A stretch of 64,000 nucleotides of DNA from Solirubrobacteraceae bacterium (GCA_025449845.1 JANWIP010000023.1:43320-107319), one strand, 5' to 3'; shown: positions 49,096 to 57,395, numbered from the stretch's first letter. Translations and numbers: made by a program. Notes: a model not told the origin generated them from the letters alone.

Positions 49096-49455
49096 TCAGG
49101 CAGCCGACGCCTCGCGGGCGACCTCGGTAAAACGTCGAAAGGTATCGGCGTCGCGCACGGCGATGTCCGCGAGCACCTTGCGGTCGAGCTCAACACCGGC
49201 CAGCGAAAGACCGTGCATGAACTGTGAATAGCTCATGCCGTTCTGCCTGGCGGCAGCGTTGATGCGCGTGATCCAAAGCCTGCGAAAGTCGCGCTTGCGA
49301 TTGCGCCGATCGCGATAGGCGTAGGTGTCGGCCTTGATCAAGGCCTCCTTGGCACGCTTGTAGTTAGAGTGCGCCTCGCCGCGGAAGCCCTTGGTCAGCT
49401 CCAGCGTGGCACGCCTCTTCTTGCGGGCGCTGACCGAGCGCTTGACGCGGGTCAT
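49096..49455 (-). CDS. rplT: 50S ribosomal protein L20
   Basis: Binds 23S rRNA early in 50S assembly. The 119 residues follow the family: [56 protein letters not shown] and [23 protein letters not shown] at 49455 overlaps the rpmI stop (ATGA). In many bacteria L20 represses its own operon; no such pseudoknot was checked here. Confidence 0.98.
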   Translation of the reverse strand: MTRVKRSVSARKKRRATLELTKGFRGEAHSNYKRAKEALIKADTYAYRDRRNRKRDFRRLWITRINAAARQNGMSYSQFMHGLSLAGVELDRKVLADIAVRDADTFRRFTEVAREASAA

Positions 49456-49652
49456 TTGCCGACCCCCAGCATCCGCTTGATGCGCGGCGTGTCGTGGTCG
49501 GACATGATTGCCGGGTGGCCCAGGGTGCGCTTGCGCTTGGGCGACTTCTTCTCGAGGATGTGGCTCGTGAAGGGGTGCCGACCGCGGACCTTGCCGCTGG
49601 CAGTGACCTTGAAGCGCTTCTTCGCGCCGGAGTGAGTTTTCATCTTGGGCAT
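49452..49652 (-). CDS. rpmI: 50S ribosomal protein L35
   Basis: Small basic 66-residue protein, start chosen at [15 protein letters not shown] (49652), the typical N-terminus; a longer frame upstream runs into the repeat element. Markers: [22 protein letters not shown] and [13 protein letters not shown]. Overlaps rplT by four bases. Confidence 0.97.
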   Translation of the reverse strand: MPKMKTHSGAKKRFKVTASGKVRGRHPFTSHILEKKSPKRKRTLGHPAIMSDHDTPRIKRMLGVGK

Positions 49653-49665
49653 AAGAATTGAAGAT

Positions 49666-49709
49666 CGAGGGACCCGGCTCGCCAACCTGCAGCCGGCTGC
49701 GCCACCCTC
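49666..49709 (+). repeat. Dispersed 44-bp repeat, copy 2 (between infC and rpmI)
   Basis: Starts CGAGGGACCCGGCTCGCC and ends GCGCCACCCTC. It is 90% identical to copy 1 on the other strand and occupies half of the 89-nt gap between infC and rpmI. It may form a hairpin through its GC-rich core. Finding it twice within 1.5 kb suggests a multi-copy element in this genome. Confidence 0.9.
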
Positions 49710-49741
49710 GGGCAGGTGATTATGGCAGACCGGCCTGCAGC

Positions 49742-50518
49742 CTACGGCGTGGCGGTCTCGGCGCCCTGCTCAGCCTCGTCGGGGGAAGCGCCATTTGGGG
49801 CGGCCCCGTCGGGCGAAATGATGTCCGGCAAGACGGCATCCGCAGCCGCGCCATGGGGCGAGGCACCATCGGGCGGCGGCGTCTCAAGCGGCGCGGCAGC
49901 ACCCTCAGCCGTAGACCCATCCGGCAAAGGCTCGTGCCCCGCTTCATGCGCCTCGGCGCGACCGGCGAGGACGGCCTTGGAAGGAGCGAGCATCATCGTC
50001 ATGTTGCGTCCCTCCTGCAGGGGACGCTGCTCGACAACACCCAGCTCGGCGAGCTCCTCGGCGAGGCGGTCAAGGATCATGGTGCCGCGCTCGGGGTGGG
50101 TCACCTCGCGCCCGCGGAACATGATCGTGACCTTGACCTTGTCCTTGTGACGCAGGAAGCGTTCGACATGACCCTTCTTTGTGTCGTAGTCGTGCTGAGC
50201 GATCTTGGGGCGAAACTTGATCTCGCGGATGACGATCTGCTGCTGGTGCTTGCGCGCCTGCTTGAGCTTCTGCGCCTGCTCGTACTTGTACTTGGAGTAA
50301 TCGAGCACGCGGCATACGGGCGGGCGCGCCTCGGGGGCCACCTCGACCAGATCGAGATCGCGTTCCTGGGCAAAGCTCAGGGCATCGGCGGTCTTAAGCA
50401 CTCCCACCTGGTTGCCCTCGTCGTCGATCAGCCGGACCTCGGGCACGCGAATGCGCTCGTTGATCCTCGTCTGGTCCCGCTCAGGCGGGCGCCGGTCAAA
50501 TCTGCGCGGAACCGGCAC
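49742..50518 (-). CDS. infC: Translation initiation factor IF-3 with long acidic tail
   Basis: Binds the 30S subunit and checks start-codon pairing. N-domain about 18-88 ([37 protein letters not shown]), C-domain about 93-178 ([40 protein letters not shown]). GTG at 50518 is used; IF-3 genes often have rare starts and AUU-type ones cannot be excluded. The last about 75 residues are a low-complexity Ala/Pro/Asp/Glu tail ([31 protein letters not shown]) not found in short IF-3 proteins, probably disordered. Confidence 0.96.
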   Translation of the reverse strand: MPVPRRFDRRPPERDQTRINERIRVPEVRLIDDEGNQVGVLKTADALSFAQERDLDLVEVAPEARPPVCRVLDYSKYKYEQAQKLKQARKHQQQIVIREIKFRPKIAQHDYDTKKGHVERFLRHKDKVKVTIMFRGREVTHPERGTMILDRLAEELAELGVVEQRPLQEGRNMTMMLAPSKAVLAGRAEAHEAGHEPLPDGSTAEGAAAPLETPPPDGASPHGAAADAVLPDIISPDGAAPNGASPDEAEQGAETATP

Positions 50519-50592
50519 TAGCTGTTTTGGCGGCGCGTCAAGTCTTCTCTACGCGCGGCGCTCTGAAGGGGTGCGAGTGATCAACGGGGCCG

Positions 50593-50598
50593 AGTATA
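50593..50598 (-). promoter_or_regulatory. Candidate -10 of the infC operon
   Basis: On the minus strand the hexamer reads TATACT, about 75 bases before the infC GTG, within the thrS-infC gap. The -35 is not recognisable (TAGCCG at 17-base spacing). The location is reasonable because infC is separated from thrS by 100 bases, but read-through from thrS is also possible. Confidence 0.35.
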
Positions 50599-50618
50599 GC
50601 GGCGCGGCGGCGGCGCGG

Positions 50619-52595
50619 CTAGGGCTTCGCGGGTCGTGCACACTCGCCTGCAAGCTGGGCCACCATCTCATCGAGTGAGAAGCTGCCCGCGTCTCCGACG
50701 CGGTGGCGGCGCAGCGACACGCTGCCTTGCTCCTGCTCGCGCTCACCGACGATCAGCATGTAGGGGATCTTGCGCAGCTCGGCCTCGCGGATCTTGCGGC
50801 CAATCGACTCGCCGCGATCGTCGAGCTCCGCGCGCAGCCCTTGAGAACGCAAGCGCTCGTGCACCCTGGCCCCGTACTCGTTGAAGCGATCGGAGACCGT
50901 CAGCACGATCGCCTGCTGCGGCGTGAGCCACAGTGGGAACTCGCCGCCGTAGTGCTCGATCATGATCCCGATGAAGCGCTCGTAGGAGCCGAAGGCGGCG
51001 CGATGGATCATCACCGGCCGGTGCTCGGCGTTGTCGGCGCCCGTGTAGCTGAGGTCAAAGCGCTCGGGCATCGAGTAGTCCAGCTGCACCGTTCCCAACT
51101 GCCAGGAGCGCCCGAGGGAGTCGGTCATGTGCATATCGATCTTCGGCCCATAGAAGGCGCCGTCGCCGGGGTTCAGCTCGTACTCCAGGCCCCGCTCATC
51201 GAGCACGCTCGTGAGCTTGCCCTCGGCGCGGTCCCACATCTCATCGCTGCCGATGCGCTGCTCGGGGCGGGTTGAAAGCTCCAGGCGCACGTCAAGATCG
51301 AACATCGCATAGGTCTCAAAAGCCTGCTCCAGGCAGCTTGCGACCTCCTGCTGAACCTGCTCCTCGGTGCAGAAGATATGCGCGTCGTCCTGCGCGAAAT
51401 GACGCACGCGCAAGAGGCCATGCAGCACGCCTGAGGCCTCGTTGCGGTGCAGCAGGCCGGGCTCTGAATAGCGCACGGGCAGCTCGCGATAGGAGTGGCG
51501 CTGGCTCTTGAAGAGGTAGGCGTGGCCGGGGCAGTTCATCGGCTTGACGCCCATCTCGCGCTCCTCGACCTGCACCGTGAACATGTTCTCGCGGTACTTG
51601 CCCCAATGCCCGGAGGTCTTCCACAGCTCGGCGTCGTAGATCAGCGGCGTCTTGACCTCGGTGTAGTCGCGCGCCGTGTTCATCTCGCGCGAGAGTGCCA
51701 CCAGCGAGTTGTATATACCGGTACCGGCAGGCAGCCAGAAGGCCGCTCCAGGTGAGATGTCGGAGAAGTGAAAGAGCGCCAGCTCTCGCCCCAGCTTGCG
51801 ATGGTCACGTTCCTTGGCGCGCTCGATCAGCTCCAGATGCTCCTGCAGCTGCGCCTTGTTGGGGAAGGCGGTGCCGTAGATGCGCGTGAGCATCGGACGC
51901 GTGGAGTCACCGCGCCAGTAGGCGCCCGCCACGGACTGCAGCTTGAAGGCTCCCACAGTCGCTGTCGTGGGAGCGTGCGGGCCACGGCAGAGATCGGTGA
52001 AGGGGCCGTTGGTGTACAGCGACACTGTCTCCAGCGGCTCGTGATTTCCACTCGCCGCGGCGTCGCGCACGAGGTCGTCGATCAGCTCGACCTTGTAATC
52101 CTGCCGCTCGGCCACGAAGCGCTCGCGGGCATGCGCCACCGAGACGTCCTCGCGCGCGAAAGGCTCGCCTGCCTTGACGTGCGCGCGCATGCGCTCTTCG
52201 ATTGCGGAGAAGTCCTCAGCGGAGATTGATACGCCTTCGGGGAAATCGAAGTCGTAGTAGAAGCCGCCCTCGATCGCCGGTCCGATCGAGATCTTCACCC
52301 CTGGGTAGAGCTCCATCACGGCCGTGGCCAGCACATGAGCGGCGTCGTGACGGATCAGACGCAGGGGCTCCTCGCCGGCACTCTTGGCTGTGAGGATCGC
52401 AATGTGCGCTCCGTCGGGTAGCGGCCGCGCGAGGTCACGCAGCTCGGCTGCCTCAGCCCCCTCGGGGTGAGTGACCTCGATCGCCAGCGCCGCACGCGCG
52501 AGGCCGGCGCCAATCGCCGCGGCAGCATCGGCGCCGCTCGCGCCGTCGGGCAGCTCAAGCGTATTGCCGTCGGGGAGTGTGACCGTGAGGGACAT
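50619..52595 (-). CDS. thrS: Threonyl-tRNA synthetase
   Basis: Class II synthetase. From ATG 52595 it has 658 residues: TGS domain (1-62, MSLTVTLPDGNTLELPDGAS), editing/SAD domain (LIRHDAAHVLATAVMELYP), catalytic core (MNCPGHAYLFKSQRHSYRELPV with zinc-binding Cys and His, and EGAFYGPKIDMHMTDSLGR-like GDGAFYGPKIDMH) and the anticodon domain ending LAGECARPAKP. The Shine-Dalgarno is weak. It stands 100 bases before infC, the common thrS-infC-rpmI-rplT order. Confidence 0.97.
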   Translation of the reverse strand: MSLTVTLPDGNTLELPDGASGADAAAAIGAGLARAALAIEVTHPEGAEAAELRDLARPLPDGAHIAILTAKSAGEEPLRLIRHDAAHVLATAVMELYPGVKISIGPAIEGGFYYDFDFPEGVSISAEDFSAIEERMRAHVKAGEPFAREDVSVAHARERFVAERQDYKVELIDDLVRDAAASGNHEPLETVSLYTNGPFTDLCRGPHAPTTATVGAFKLQSVAGAYWRGDSTRPMLTRIYGTAFPNKAQLQEHLELIERAKERDHRKLGRELALFHFSDISPGAAFWLPAGTGIYNSLVALSREMNTARDYTEVKTPLIYDAELWKTSGHWGKYRENMFTVQVEEREMGVKPMNCPGHAYLFKSQRHSYRELPVRYSEPGLLHRNEASGVLHGLLRVRHFAQDDAHIFCTEEQVQQEVASCLEQAFETYAMFDLDVRLELSTRPEQRIGSDEMWDRAEGKLTSVLDERGLEYELNPGDGAFYGPKIDMHMTDSLGRSWQLGTVQLDYSMPERFDLSYTGADNAEHRPVMIHRAAFGSYERFIGIMIEHYGGEFPLWLTPQQAIVLTVSDRFNEYGARVHERLRSQGLRAELDDRGESIGRKIREAELRKIPYMLIVGEREQEQGSVSLRRHRVGDAGSFSLDEMVAQLAGECARPAKP

Positions 52596-52792
52596 GCTCA
52601 GGCAGGAGGCTACCCGCACGTGGCGATGGCCGGCGACGTGAATGCTCGTAAGGATGATTGGGAGATGCCTGTGCTAGACGAAGGCATCGCGTTCACGACG
52701 ATTCCCGAGTGCCCAACACGGGATCACGGAGGAGGCGCGGCATGGCTTGGCGACGCGAACAGCCACCCGTACTTGCTGCCATTTTGGCTATG

Positions 52793-52806
52793 CAGACAGT
52801 TGTCTG
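52793..52806. promoter_or_regulatory. 14-bp inverted repeat upstream of the IclR-type gene
   Basis: CAGACA-GT-TGTCTG has two perfect six-base arms, 22 bases before the ATG of the HTH gene. A site of this size and place suits a dimeric regulator binding its own promoter. No matching site was noticed elsewhere in the window. Confidence 0.45.
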
Positions 52807-52828
52807 TGCTTTCTGACATCATTGCAAC

Positions 52829-53323
52829 ATGAACAACGGTGAGTCGATCTCGATCACGCTCTCTCCCGCCCAAGTTGATCAGGTGGTGCGGGCAGCAGCA
52901 CAAGGCAGCACGCCAAGCTTTTCAGCTCTGATATCGACGACCTTGAACACTCAGCGCCTGGAAGCCGAGCGGGGTACCGCACTGCCTCCAGAGGGCAGCA
53001 CAACGATGGAAAGCTTGCCCGAGCAGAGCTTGACTGAGCAGAGCGAGGGGAACCCGATCCGCAAGGGCTACTTCCCCACCTACGAGGACGCACGACTGTC
53101 ACGCTCGCTGCTGCGCGGTCTCTCCGTGCTGACGTGCTTTGGCCCCGACAACCAGGAGCGAGGGATCATCGAACTCGCGGACCTGCTGGGGATGAGCCCA
53201 AGCACTACCCACCGCTATGTCGCAACCCTGGTCGAGTTAGGTCTACTGGAGCGTTGCACGCGCTCACGCAAATACAAGTTGCCGCAGGTGCCCCAGACGG
53301 AGGGCAGCGGCGCGCGTGCTTGA
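52829..53323 (+). CDS. Short protein with IclR-type helix-turn-helix
   Basis: The product is 164 residues. The first 45 residues resemble a ribbon-helix or amphipathic region (ISITLSPAQVDQVVRAAAQ). The C-terminal half holds an IclR-type winged helix (SLLRGLSVLTCFGPDNQERG, ADLLGMSPSTTHRYVATLVELGLLER). The effector-binding domain of IclR proteins (another about 150 residues) is missing, and the protein stops soon after the wing. It may be a short regulator type of its own, since no frame continuing the effector domain is seen downstream. An inverted repeat upstream may be its operator. The gene is convergent with pyrE. Confidence 0.8.
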   Translation: MNNGESISITLSPAQVDQVVRAAAQGSTPSFSALISTTLNTQRLEAERGTALPPEGSTTMESLPEQSLTEQSEGNPIRKGYFPTYEDARLSRSLLRGLSVLTCFGPDNQERGIIELADLLGMSPSTTHRYVATLVELGLLERCTRSRKYKLPQVPQTEGSGARA

Positions 53324-53340
53324 AGCCGTTGGTCCTGTGA

Positions 53341-53398
53341 GCTGTGCGCTCAGTTCCCCGCTGTGCGCTCAGTTCCCCGCTGTGCGCTTCAGTTCCCC
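53341..53398. repeat. Three tandem 19-bp repeats at the pyrE 3' end
   Basis: GCTGTGCGCTCAGTTCCCC occurs at 53341-53359 and 53360-53378; a third copy with one extra T fills 53379-53398. The last copy contains the final residues and stop of pyrE, so the array looks like expansion of the end of that gene. The spacing leaves 17 bases to the convergent gene. Confidence 0.95.
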
Positions 53399-54042
53399 GT
53401 GGCCCGTCTGTCGCTCAGCCAAGCCTCAACCACTGACACCTGCTCATCATCCAGCGAACCGGCGCGGGCGGCAGCAGCCAGTGCCTCGTCGATGGTTGTG
53501 AGCGTGGTATGCCGCAGGCTCAAGGACCGCAACCGCGCACGGGCGCTGGGCATGTCGTAGCTGGCGATCGTCAGCGAATCCTCGACAAGGAAACCGGCTG
53601 CGCGCAAGTTCTCGGCGGCGTCGGCGAGACTGCCCGCGGAGAACGCCAAGTCCTCGATGACCAGCACTCGGGCGCCATCGGGTGCGGCGCCCTCCACCGC
53701 GCTCTCCTTGCCCCACGCCTTGGCCTGCGAGCGCACATACAGAAATGGCAGGCTGAGCCGGTCGGCAATCCACGCTCCCCACGGAATCCCAGCCGTTGCG
53801 GTCCCCGCGATCGCGTCAGGGGCTTGCTGCTGTGTGGCAACGGCTTCAAGGAACGCTCCGATGACCTCCAAACGCTCGGCCACGTGCCCGAGCAGTTGAC
53901 GGTTATCGACGTAGACAGGACTCTCGGCTCCCGAGGTGAGGCGGAAGAACGGTGAGGTTCTGAACGCGACAGCGCCCGTACGCACAAGCGTCTCGGCGAT
54001 ACGGCTCGCCAGGAGTTGGTCGGGAGTGGGAGCGGCGTTCAC
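53389..54042 (-). CDS. pyrE: Orotate phosphoribosyltransferase-like protein
   Basis: Would join orotate to PRPP to give OMP in pyrimidine synthesis. The 217 residues have the orotate-like N-terminal half (VRTGAVAFRTSPFFRLTSGAESPVYVDNR), AIAGTATAGIPWGAWIA, FLYVRSQAKAWGKES and the PRPP loop VLVIEDLAFSAGSL (about 125). The usual loop is DxxTTGGS; here the first Thr and Gly are replaced (FSAGS), so activity is plausible but less certain. The other pyrimidine genes are not adjacent. Six bases separate its start from the hydrolase stop. Confidence 0.82.
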   Translation of the reverse strand: MNAAPTPDQLLASRIAETLVRTGAVAFRTSPFFRLTSGAESPVYVDNRQLLGHVAERLEVIGAFLEAVATQQQAPDAIAGTATAGIPWGAWIADRLSLPFLYVRSQAKAWGKESAVEGAAPDGARVLVIEDLAFSAGSLADAAENLRAAGFLVEDSLTIASYDMPSARARLRSLSLRHTTLTTIDEALAAAARAGSLDDEQVSVVEAWLSDRRATGN

Positions 54043-54048
54043 GAGGGC

Positions 54049-54885
54049 TCAGGGTAACCGAGTCACGGTTCCCCCGACGAGATCGTCGGATGAGGACTGT
54101 CGGGTCGTTGCAAGGATCGTCTGAGCGACCAGCTGCGGGTCATCGAACATGGGGACGTGCCCCATGTCCTCAAGTACGACGAAGCGTGCTCCAGGGATCA
54201 GATGACGCGCACGAGCACCGTAGACATCAACCAGAAAGAGCTGGTCCCGCGCGGACCACGCGAGCGTGATCGGGCACGGCGTGGGGTCCAGTGGTTCAAG
54301 CTGCGCTCCGTCGGCAAGCAGATCCTCGGCGATGACGCAGCCCGCGGTGTCATCCAGGATGTCAAGAAACTCCGCTGAACTTACCCGCTCCCCGTGGACT
54401 GCCATGTGGCGCAGCGCGGTGCGCCGCACAAGCTTTGAGCCGGCGCCCAGTGGCGCCAATCTGCGCAGGCGACGCGCGTCACGTAAGGCGTCGGACAAGA
54501 TCTTGAACACGCGCTGCTTGTCCGTCCAGTCATGGTCCCAAGCGCCGGCAGGAGAAAGTGCGCAAACCGTGCGGGCACGACCGCGCCGAGCCAGCTCGAT
54601 CGCGATCCAGCCACCCATCGAATTTCCGGCGAGATGCACCTTGCCCACGCCCAACTCATTGAGCTGGCGCTCTACGTCATCAGTGACGTGCTCGAAGCTC
54701 GCCGGCCTGGTGTTGACGGGCGGCCCACCGTTGTGCCCCAATGCGGTGAGAACGATCACATCGTGGTGAGGAGCCAGCAGCGGCATGACATTGCTCCAGG
54801 TACGCTCGCCAGAGATGATGCCGTGCAGCAATACCAGCGGCTCGCCTGATCCTTTGCGCAGCATCAGACCAAAATACCGGCCCAT
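54049..54885 (-). CDS. Alpha/beta hydrolase
   Basis: A 278-residue hydrolase of unknown substrate. Nucleophile elbow HLAGNSMGGWIAIELA (about 88-103), N-terminal oxyanion region LVLLHGIISGERTWSNV, probable catalytic Asp in LAWSARDQLFLVD and His in LEDMGHVPMFDDP. No signal peptide. It lies immediately upstream of pyrE, and probably shares its transcript, but nothing links it to pyrimidines. Divergent to the HhH-GPD gene. Confidence 0.85.
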   Translation of the reverse strand: MGRYFGLMLRKGSGEPLVLLHGIISGERTWSNVMPLLAPHHDVIVLTALGHNGGPPVNTRPASFEHVTDDVERQLNELGVGKVHLAGNSMGGWIAIELARRGRARTVCALSPAGAWDHDWTDKQRVFKILSDALRDARRLRRLAPLGAGSKLVRRTALRHMAVHGERVSSAEFLDILDDTAGCVIAEDLLADGAQLEPLDPTPCPITLAWSARDQLFLVDVYGARARHLIPGARFVVLEDMGHVPMFDDPQLVAQTILATTRQSSSDDLVGGTVTRLP

Positions 54886-55037
54886 CGCACCGAAACAGCA
54901 CGCCCGACAGCATCAGTGGCTGCTGCGCGACTAAACTAGGCCGACCTTGGCGCCCATGAACCCCAGCTCTTCCTCGGCCATACTCCTGGTGTGGACTGGA
55001 TGACGTCAGCGAAGATTGCCGCTGGGAAGTGAGAGCC

Positions 55038-55589
55038 GTGCCGAATCGCCTGTACTTCACCGAGTCCGACGCCGCCAACGAGCTGATCGCCTCCGATCCG
55101 ATGGCTTTGCTGGTCGGGTTCGCCTTGGACCAGCAGGTCACGGTGCAGCAGGCGTTTGCCGGGCCGCTCACACTGCGAGAGCGACTCGGCGCGTTCGACG
55201 CGGCTACGCTCGCGAAGGCGGACCTGGAGCCTGTGTTCCGGGAGAAGCCAGCCATTCACCGCTATCCCGGCTCGATGGCCAAACGCGTACACGACCTGGC
55301 CGTCCACGTCGAGGACCGCTACGCCGGCGACGCGGCACGCGTGTGGACAGACGCCGCCGACTCCACCGAGCTGCGCGCCAACCTGGCAGCGCTTCCCGGC
55401 TTCGGGGAGATGAAGGTCAAGTCGATGGGTGCGGTGCTGGCCAAGCGCTACGGTGTCAAGGCTGCCAAGCCGCTGGTGCCGCCACATCCGACGCTCGGCG
55501 ACGTGGACTCACCGCAGGCTCTCGTCGACTACCAGGCCGCCAAGCGCGAGCACAAGGCCGAGTGGAAGAAGATGAAGAGCCGGGAGTAG
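55038..55589 (+). CDS. HhH-GPD-like DNA-glycosylase-fold protein
   Basis: The product is 183 residues from GTG 55038 (GTG 55029 also in frame). Resembles the small uncharacterised actinobacterial HhH-GPD family: DPMALLVGFALDQQVTVQQAF at the start, LAALPGFGEMKVKSMGAVLAKRYG as the helix-hairpin-helix, and a C-terminal Lys-rich helix (QAAKREHKAEWKKMKSRE). The catalytic Asp downstream of the HhH that typical Nth or MutY proteins have is not clearly seen, so activity on damaged bases is uncertain. No Fe-S cysteines. The gene stands alone between divergent and convergent neighbours. Confidence 0.78.
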   Translation: MPNRLYFTESDAANELIASDPMALLVGFALDQQVTVQQAFAGPLTLRERLGAFDAATLAKADLEPVFREKPAIHRYPGSMAKRVHDLAVHVEDRYAGDAARVWTDAADSTELRANLAALPGFGEMKVKSMGAVLAKRYGVKAAKPLVPPHPTLGDVDSPQALVDYQAAKREHKAEWKKMKSRE

Positions 55590-55654
55590 TCGATGGGTCG
55601 GTGTCTCCCGGGAGATGAGGTGTTCGAGGCTAATTCGCAGCGCACGGTTATACG

Positions 55655-56959
55655 TCAGCTCCTGCCGTGCGAGAGTTCGAGCTTGGTGACGTGCAGCGCT
55701 TGCAGAAACGCCATTCGTTGCGCGAGGCTGCTGCCACCCCGGACGAGCACCCAGGCGGGCCCGACGAGGCGAGCGACCGTTGGCGGCACGAACACGTCCC
55801 AGTAGGTCTGCTCCTTGTCTGACAGCCGCTCGCGCTGGCGCAGGAACTGCTCGGCGCGTGCGCGTCCCTCCGCCTTGGTGACTTGAGCGAGGTCGCGCGC
55901 GGCCTGCGCGCTGCTGAGCTTTGGAAAGCTGAAGTGGAACTCACGTTGCACGGGCGGGATCTGCACTATTCCGCGATGCCCCGGGACGGGGATTGCGCCC
56001 CAGAGCATCGCCGGCGGCCTTCCCGGCGACTTGGCGTTGAGCAGGACCGCTGTCTCGTAGCTGGCGCCATCGCGTGAGAACCAGGTGTGCAGACAGGTGA
56101 ACCAGCCCGGCTCGGTGATGTCGCGATCGGGCGCGATTTTGGTTGCTACCTGACCCCATGCCGTGCGCACACCCGGAAGCGATGAGCTCATCGCACAACG
56201 CCCGCGGGCGGGAGGCGCCTGTGCGCCTTGCCAGTAGCTGAAGGGAAGTGTGAACGTCGGCGGTACGTGACCGATTGGGATGGCCCGGCCAGAGGCATCG
56301 AGCAGCGTCTCGGTCAGAGCAGGGCCCTGCCGGGCGTGCTCGAAGCGTTGAAGGACCTGGGGGCTTGACCCTGGTGGCAGGACCGTGCCGCGTGAGCCTG
56401 GTGGACGGTAGAACGCGATCTGCTTCGCTCCGGGTGGCGGGCCGGGCGCTGGCTCCGCCTTGAAAGTACCCACGTGCGCGACGCGCATCGCGGCGACACC
56501 GGACGCGGTGAAGATCGCGTCGATCTTCCCTTCCGGGCCCACCTTTTCCTCGGGGCTGAGTGCTTCTTCGCCACCGTAGACGGGGTAGCTCGCGCTGGGA
56601 AGCGGCCCGTTACAACTTCCCGTGCTGACGACCCTTACGCATACACCTACGTTTCCGGCTTGCAGCGACAGCGTGACCCCCATCAGCGCTGGCTGACCGC
56701 CGAGGAATGCGCGTCCGTGCACGAGTGTCAGCTTCCTCGGAGTCGCCGATGACTGTTCGCCCGCCGCGCCCGATTCGCCTTTGCCCCCGCCACCGATCAG
56801 CAGCGCCCCTATCGCCACCACGACCGCCCCGGCGCCGAGTGTCATGCCTGTTGCGCGCCGGCGGCGCTGACGACGCCGGGCCTCTTCGATGACCCCGTTG
56901 TCGATCTCGACTGCGGCTGAGGAGTGCGTCACCTCGGGCGGCGGAGCGGTCACGGGCAT
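55655..56959 (-). CDS. Membrane-anchored, largely extracytoplasmic protein of unknown function
   Basis: The product is 434 residues. Residues 1-36 are cytoplasmic, ending in an Arg-rich cluster (EEARRRQRRRR). One hydrophobic segment (about 39-60, ending IGALLIGGGG) would anchor the protein with the rest outside. The large domain has four cysteines near residues 95-125 and 300 that could pair, and Trp/Tyr/Phe-rich motifs (PGWFTCLHTWFSRDG, YWDVFVPPTVARLVG). No known domain is recognised. ATG at 56959 has CGGAG nine bases upstream. A 19-bp inverted repeat lies upstream (56990-57008). Confidence 0.72.
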   Translation of the reverse strand: MPVTAPPPEVTHSSAAVEIDNGVIEEARRRQRRRRATGMTLGAGAVVVAIGALLIGGGGKGESGAAGEQSSATPRKLTLVHGRAFLGGQPALMGVTLSLQAGNVGVCVRVVSTGSCNGPLPSASYPVYGGEEALSPEEKVGPEGKIDAIFTASGVAAMRVAHVGTFKAEPAPGPPPGAKQIAFYRPPGSRGTVLPPGSSPQVLQRFEHARQGPALTETLLDASGRAIPIGHVPPTFTLPFSYWQGAQAPPARGRCAMSSSLPGVRTAWGQVATKIAPDRDITEPGWFTCLHTWFSRDGASYETAVLLNAKSPGRPPAMLWGAIPVPGHRGIVQIPPVQREFHFSFPKLSSAQAARDLAQVTKAEGRARAEQFLRQRERLSDKEQTYWDVFVPPTVARLVGPAWVLVRGGSSLAQRMAFLQALHVTKLELSHGRS

Positions 56960-56989
56960 GCTGGCGCTCCGTTTACATTGATGGGCATG

Positions 56990-57008
56990 GTGCTAATATG
57001 AATAGCAC
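56990..57008. promoter_or_regulatory. Inverted repeat upstream of the anchored-protein gene
   Basis: GTGCTA-ATATGAA-TAGCAC: six-base perfect arms with a seven-base AT-rich centre, in a short AT-rich stretch 31-49 bases before the ATG at 56959. It could be an operator and overlaps the likely promoter. Confidence 0.4.
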
Positions 57009-57101
57009 AATACAGAAGGGCATCGACCTTCCTCCCCGCGAAGCTGCTGCCTGTGCAACGCCTAGCGTTGGCCTGTAGTGAAGAGCCAGCGAAAGCCAGT
57101 C

Positions 57102-57395
57102 TCACGCGCTTGCGACGAGGCTGAAGTGCTCGACCGTCGGAAACGGGTCGTAGTAGCGGTGCAAGAGCCGACGCCACTCCTCATACGTCGCTGACCCCCG
57201 GAATCCCTCGGTGTGATCCTCGAGACGCTGCCATCCCACGAGGAGGTAACGGCTAGGCCGCTCAATACACCGATGCAACTGAAGCGACTCGAATCCGGGC
57301 ATCGAGGCGATAAGCGCCTTCGCCTCGCTGAAGTCGCTCTCGAAGGCGCTCTCCTGGCCCGGCCTTACGTCAAGTACCGCTTGCTCCGTGATCAC
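57102..57395 (-). CDS. Antibiotic biosynthesis monooxygenase (ABM)-domain protein
   Basis: About 97 residues from a GTG at 57395, in a longer open frame that starts at 57476. The pattern VLDVRPGQESAFESDFSEAKAL, FESLQLHRCIERPSRYLLVGWQ and HTEGFRGSATYEEWRRLLHRYY suits the ABM dimeric alpha/beta-barrel family. Members may act on quinones or haem or be small detoxifying oxygenases; the substrate is unknown. Gene is isolated, just before the island. Confidence 0.78.
   Translation of the reverse strand: MITEQAVLDVRPGQESAFESDFSEAKALIASMPGFESLQLHRCIERPSRYLLVGWQRLEDHTEGFRGSATYEEWRRLLHRYYDPFPTVEHFSLVASA

Noticed and set aside
52596-52828. ORF reading MAGDVNARKDDWEMPVLDEG upstream of the IclR-type gene
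   Set aside because: The frame begins inside thrS in antisense, has no ribosome site, and shows no family resemblance.
53341-53398. CRISPR-like array
   Set aside because: Units are directly adjacent with no spacers; this is a simple tandem duplication of a gene end. No CRISPR array was seen anywhere.
54931-54981. 16-residue minus-strand ORF (MAEEELGFMGAKVGLV) with AGGAGT upstream of the hydrolase gene
   Set aside because: Too short and not hydrophobic or otherwise distinctive; could be chance. Noted only because of its ribosome-site-like sequence.
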